Positions 5,176-6,396 of a DNA stretch of 6,396 nucleotides are shown one piece after another. The notes under the pieces were generated by a model that made no database searches, was not told the DNA's origin, and saw nothing but the letters and a program-made list of their open reading frames with translations. The translations under genes and the position numbers were made by a program. The stretch covers positions 1-6,396 of the forward strand of contig JAITTC010000061.1 of the NCBI GenBank assembly GCA_031287285.1. The letters run 5' to 3'. How positions within the stretch are numbered: the stretch's first letter is position 1; every line of letters starts with the position of its first letter. This DNA is from Christensenellaceae bacterium (GTDB taxonomy: Bacteria > Bacillota > Clostridia > Christensenellales > UBA1750).

Positions 5176-6396
5176 TTGAAAAAGCGAAGGTTTTTTCCCA
5201 TCTTATTAAAGGTATTCGGCCGCTTGCTCGGGGTGACGGCGGCGCTCGCCGCCTCCCTCCTCGTGGCGATGGTTTTCTTTCGCGTGCCGCTTGCCTATGC
5301 CAGGGAAGGCCTGCTCGCCCAGCCAGAGGCGGCTAAGCTCTTCGATCGCGAGGGGGTCGAGGTCGCGATTCCCTCGCTGCCGCCCGCCCGCCGGGACTCC
5401 AGCGCCCTGCCAGAGCGCGTGCGCGGCGCTTTCGTCGCCGCAGAGGACCGCCGCTTCTATTCGCACGCGGGCATCGATGTCATCCGCATCTTTGGCTCCC
5501 TGCTGGCCAACGTAAGGAGCGGCAGCCTGGCCCAAGGCGCCTCGACCATCACGCAGCAAGTGGTCAAAAACAAGCTGCTTTACGCGGATAAGACTTACCA
5601 GCGCAAGTTCATGGAGGCGATCTATGCCCTGCAGATCGAGCAGGACTATTCAAAGGAGCAGATCCTTGACCTGTACTTAAGCTCTTCCTACTTCGGCAAG
5701 GGCGCTTACGGTTTGGAAGAGGCGGCAAAGGCCTATTTTTCAAAAGCGCCCGAAAAACTGAGCTTGACCGAAGCCGCAGCCCTGGCGGCGGTGCTGAAGG
5801 CGCCCTCAAACTACGCCCCGCACATCAGCGAAGAAAGGAACAAGCAGCGCCGCGACCGGATCCTGCGCGACATGGCAGCAGAAGGCTATATAAGCCAGGA
5901 AGAGGCCGAAAAGGCCATCGCGGCGCCCTTGCGCCTCAGCTCGCCGCCCAAGCAGACGAGCATGGTTTCCTGGTTTGCGGACGCGGCCTTTGAGGAGGCT
6001 GCGGAAATCCTGAATATCGGCTTTGATGAGCTGACTTCAAGCGGTTATCGGGTGCATAGCACGATGGATGCGGCGCTCCAAAGCGGGACGGGCCGCCTAT
6101 TTGAAGACGAAGCGCTCTTCCCGCAGGCAGCCGAAGACGGCACCAAAGCTCAAGGCGCGGCGGTCGTGCTCGAAAGCGCGACGGGCTCTGTTTTGGCCAT
6201 GATTGGCGGGCGGGAATACACGGTGGAGCATGGCTTTAACCGGGCAAGCGCCATGCGGCGCCAGCCTGGCTCCGCGCTCAAGCCAATCGTCGTCTATGCC
6301 CCCGCGCTCGAGCGGCGCTTGGTGACCCCCATCAGCGAGATCCTGGATCAGCCCACCCGCTTTGGCGATTACAGGCCGACGAACTCTGGCGGCGTC
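5176..6396 (+). CDS. Class A penicillin-binding protein (glycosyltransferase + transpeptidase), N-terminal 407 residues
   Basis: This bifunctional enzyme polymerises lipid II into glycan strands and cross-links the peptides, on the outer face of the membrane. The start is TTG at 5176, with GGAGG nine bases upstream and no in-frame ATG nearby. The N-terminus is MKKRRFFPILLK, followed by a membrane anchor at about 9-35. The GT51 domain shows EDRRFYSHAG with catalytic E90, GASTITQQ at 121-128, RKFMEA with the second glutamate E147 (the 57-residue spacing is normal for the family), and KEQILDLYLSS. The transpeptidase domain begins near QGAAVVLESATGSVLAMIGG and has the active-site serine motif SALK (S366, K369) in RQPGSALKPIV. 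The frame is open to the right edge, so the SxN and KTG motifs lie outside the window. It diverges from the FtsH-family gene across a short shared upstream region. It is most like the PBP1A group (ponA type), but the exact orthologue cannot be named. Confidence 0.95.
   Translation, partial: MKKRRFFPILLKVFGRLLGVTAALAASLLVAMVFFRVPLAYAREGLLAQPEAAKLFDREGVEVAIPSLPPARRDSSALPERVRGAFVAAEDRRFYSHAGIDVIRIFGSLLANVRSGSLAQGASTITQQVVKNKLLYADKTYQRKFMEAIYALQIEQDYSKEQILDLYLSSSYFGKGAYGLEEAAKAYFSKAPEKLSLTEAAALAAVLKAPSNYAPHISEERNKQRRDRILRDMAAEGYISQEEAEKAIAAPLRLSSPPKQTSMVSWFADAAFEEAAEILNIGFDELTSSGYRVHSTMDAALQSGTGRLFEDEALFPQAAEDGTKAQGAAVVLESATGSVLAMIGGREYTVEHGFNRASAMRRQPGSALKPIVVYAPALERRLVTPISEILDQPTRFGDYRPTNSGGV

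Noticed and set aside
1..6396. CRISPR arrays, tRNA or rRNA genes, insertion sequences, att sites
   Set aside because: No spaced direct repeats, tRNA-like folds, transposase frames or long terminal inverted repeats were seen on either strand.

Overview
The window is a GC-rich stretch of a Bacillota genome, most likely an endospore-forming Clostridia-type lineage or a close relative that has lost sporulation. The evidence is a spoIIAA-spoIIAB pair (found only in the spore-forming Firmicutes lineage), Gram-positive style ribosome-binding sites (GGAGG, AGGGGG), a sigma-A type promoter and a lipobox lipoprotein. The exact order cannot be read from the sequence.

Layout: five genes lie on the minus strand and one on the plus strand. 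From the right, a class A penicillin-binding protein (5176 to the right edge, plus strand, cut by the edge, TTG start) diverges from a short FtsH-family membrane AAA+ metalloprotease (3496-5025, minus). Downstream of the protease come spoIIAA (3104-3406) and spoIIAB (2726-3091), then an intrinsic terminator (about 2510-2541), a lipoprotein with a PrcB-like C-terminal part (1520-2455), another terminator (1466-1499), and leuS (leucyl-tRNA synthetase, 1332 to the left edge, cut) behind its own sigma-A promoter. No gene-free stretch exceeds 300 bases. The gaps at 1333-1519, 2456-2638, 3407-3495 and 5026-5175 hold the promoters, leaders and terminators listed.

The most notable part is the spoIIA locus. 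In spore formers the order is spoIIAA-spoIIAB-sigF: SpoIIAB binds and inhibits sigma-F, and SpoIIAA releases it. Here (1) spoIIAB carries an in-frame amber codon exactly where the family continues, and the same frame runs on for 28 more family-like codons; (2) there is no sigF after spoIIAB, only about 100 bp and a terminator; (3) a sigma-H-like promoter still sits in front of spoIIAA. This looks like a sporulation switch in decay, a rearranged locus with sigF elsewhere, or an amber readthrough or sequence error. TAG is also used as an ordinary stop by neighbouring genes, which argues against genome-wide recoding.

No wholly new multi-gene system is evident. The rest is recognisable housekeeping (tRNA charging, cell-wall synthesis, membrane proteolysis) plus one poorly characterised lipoprotein.
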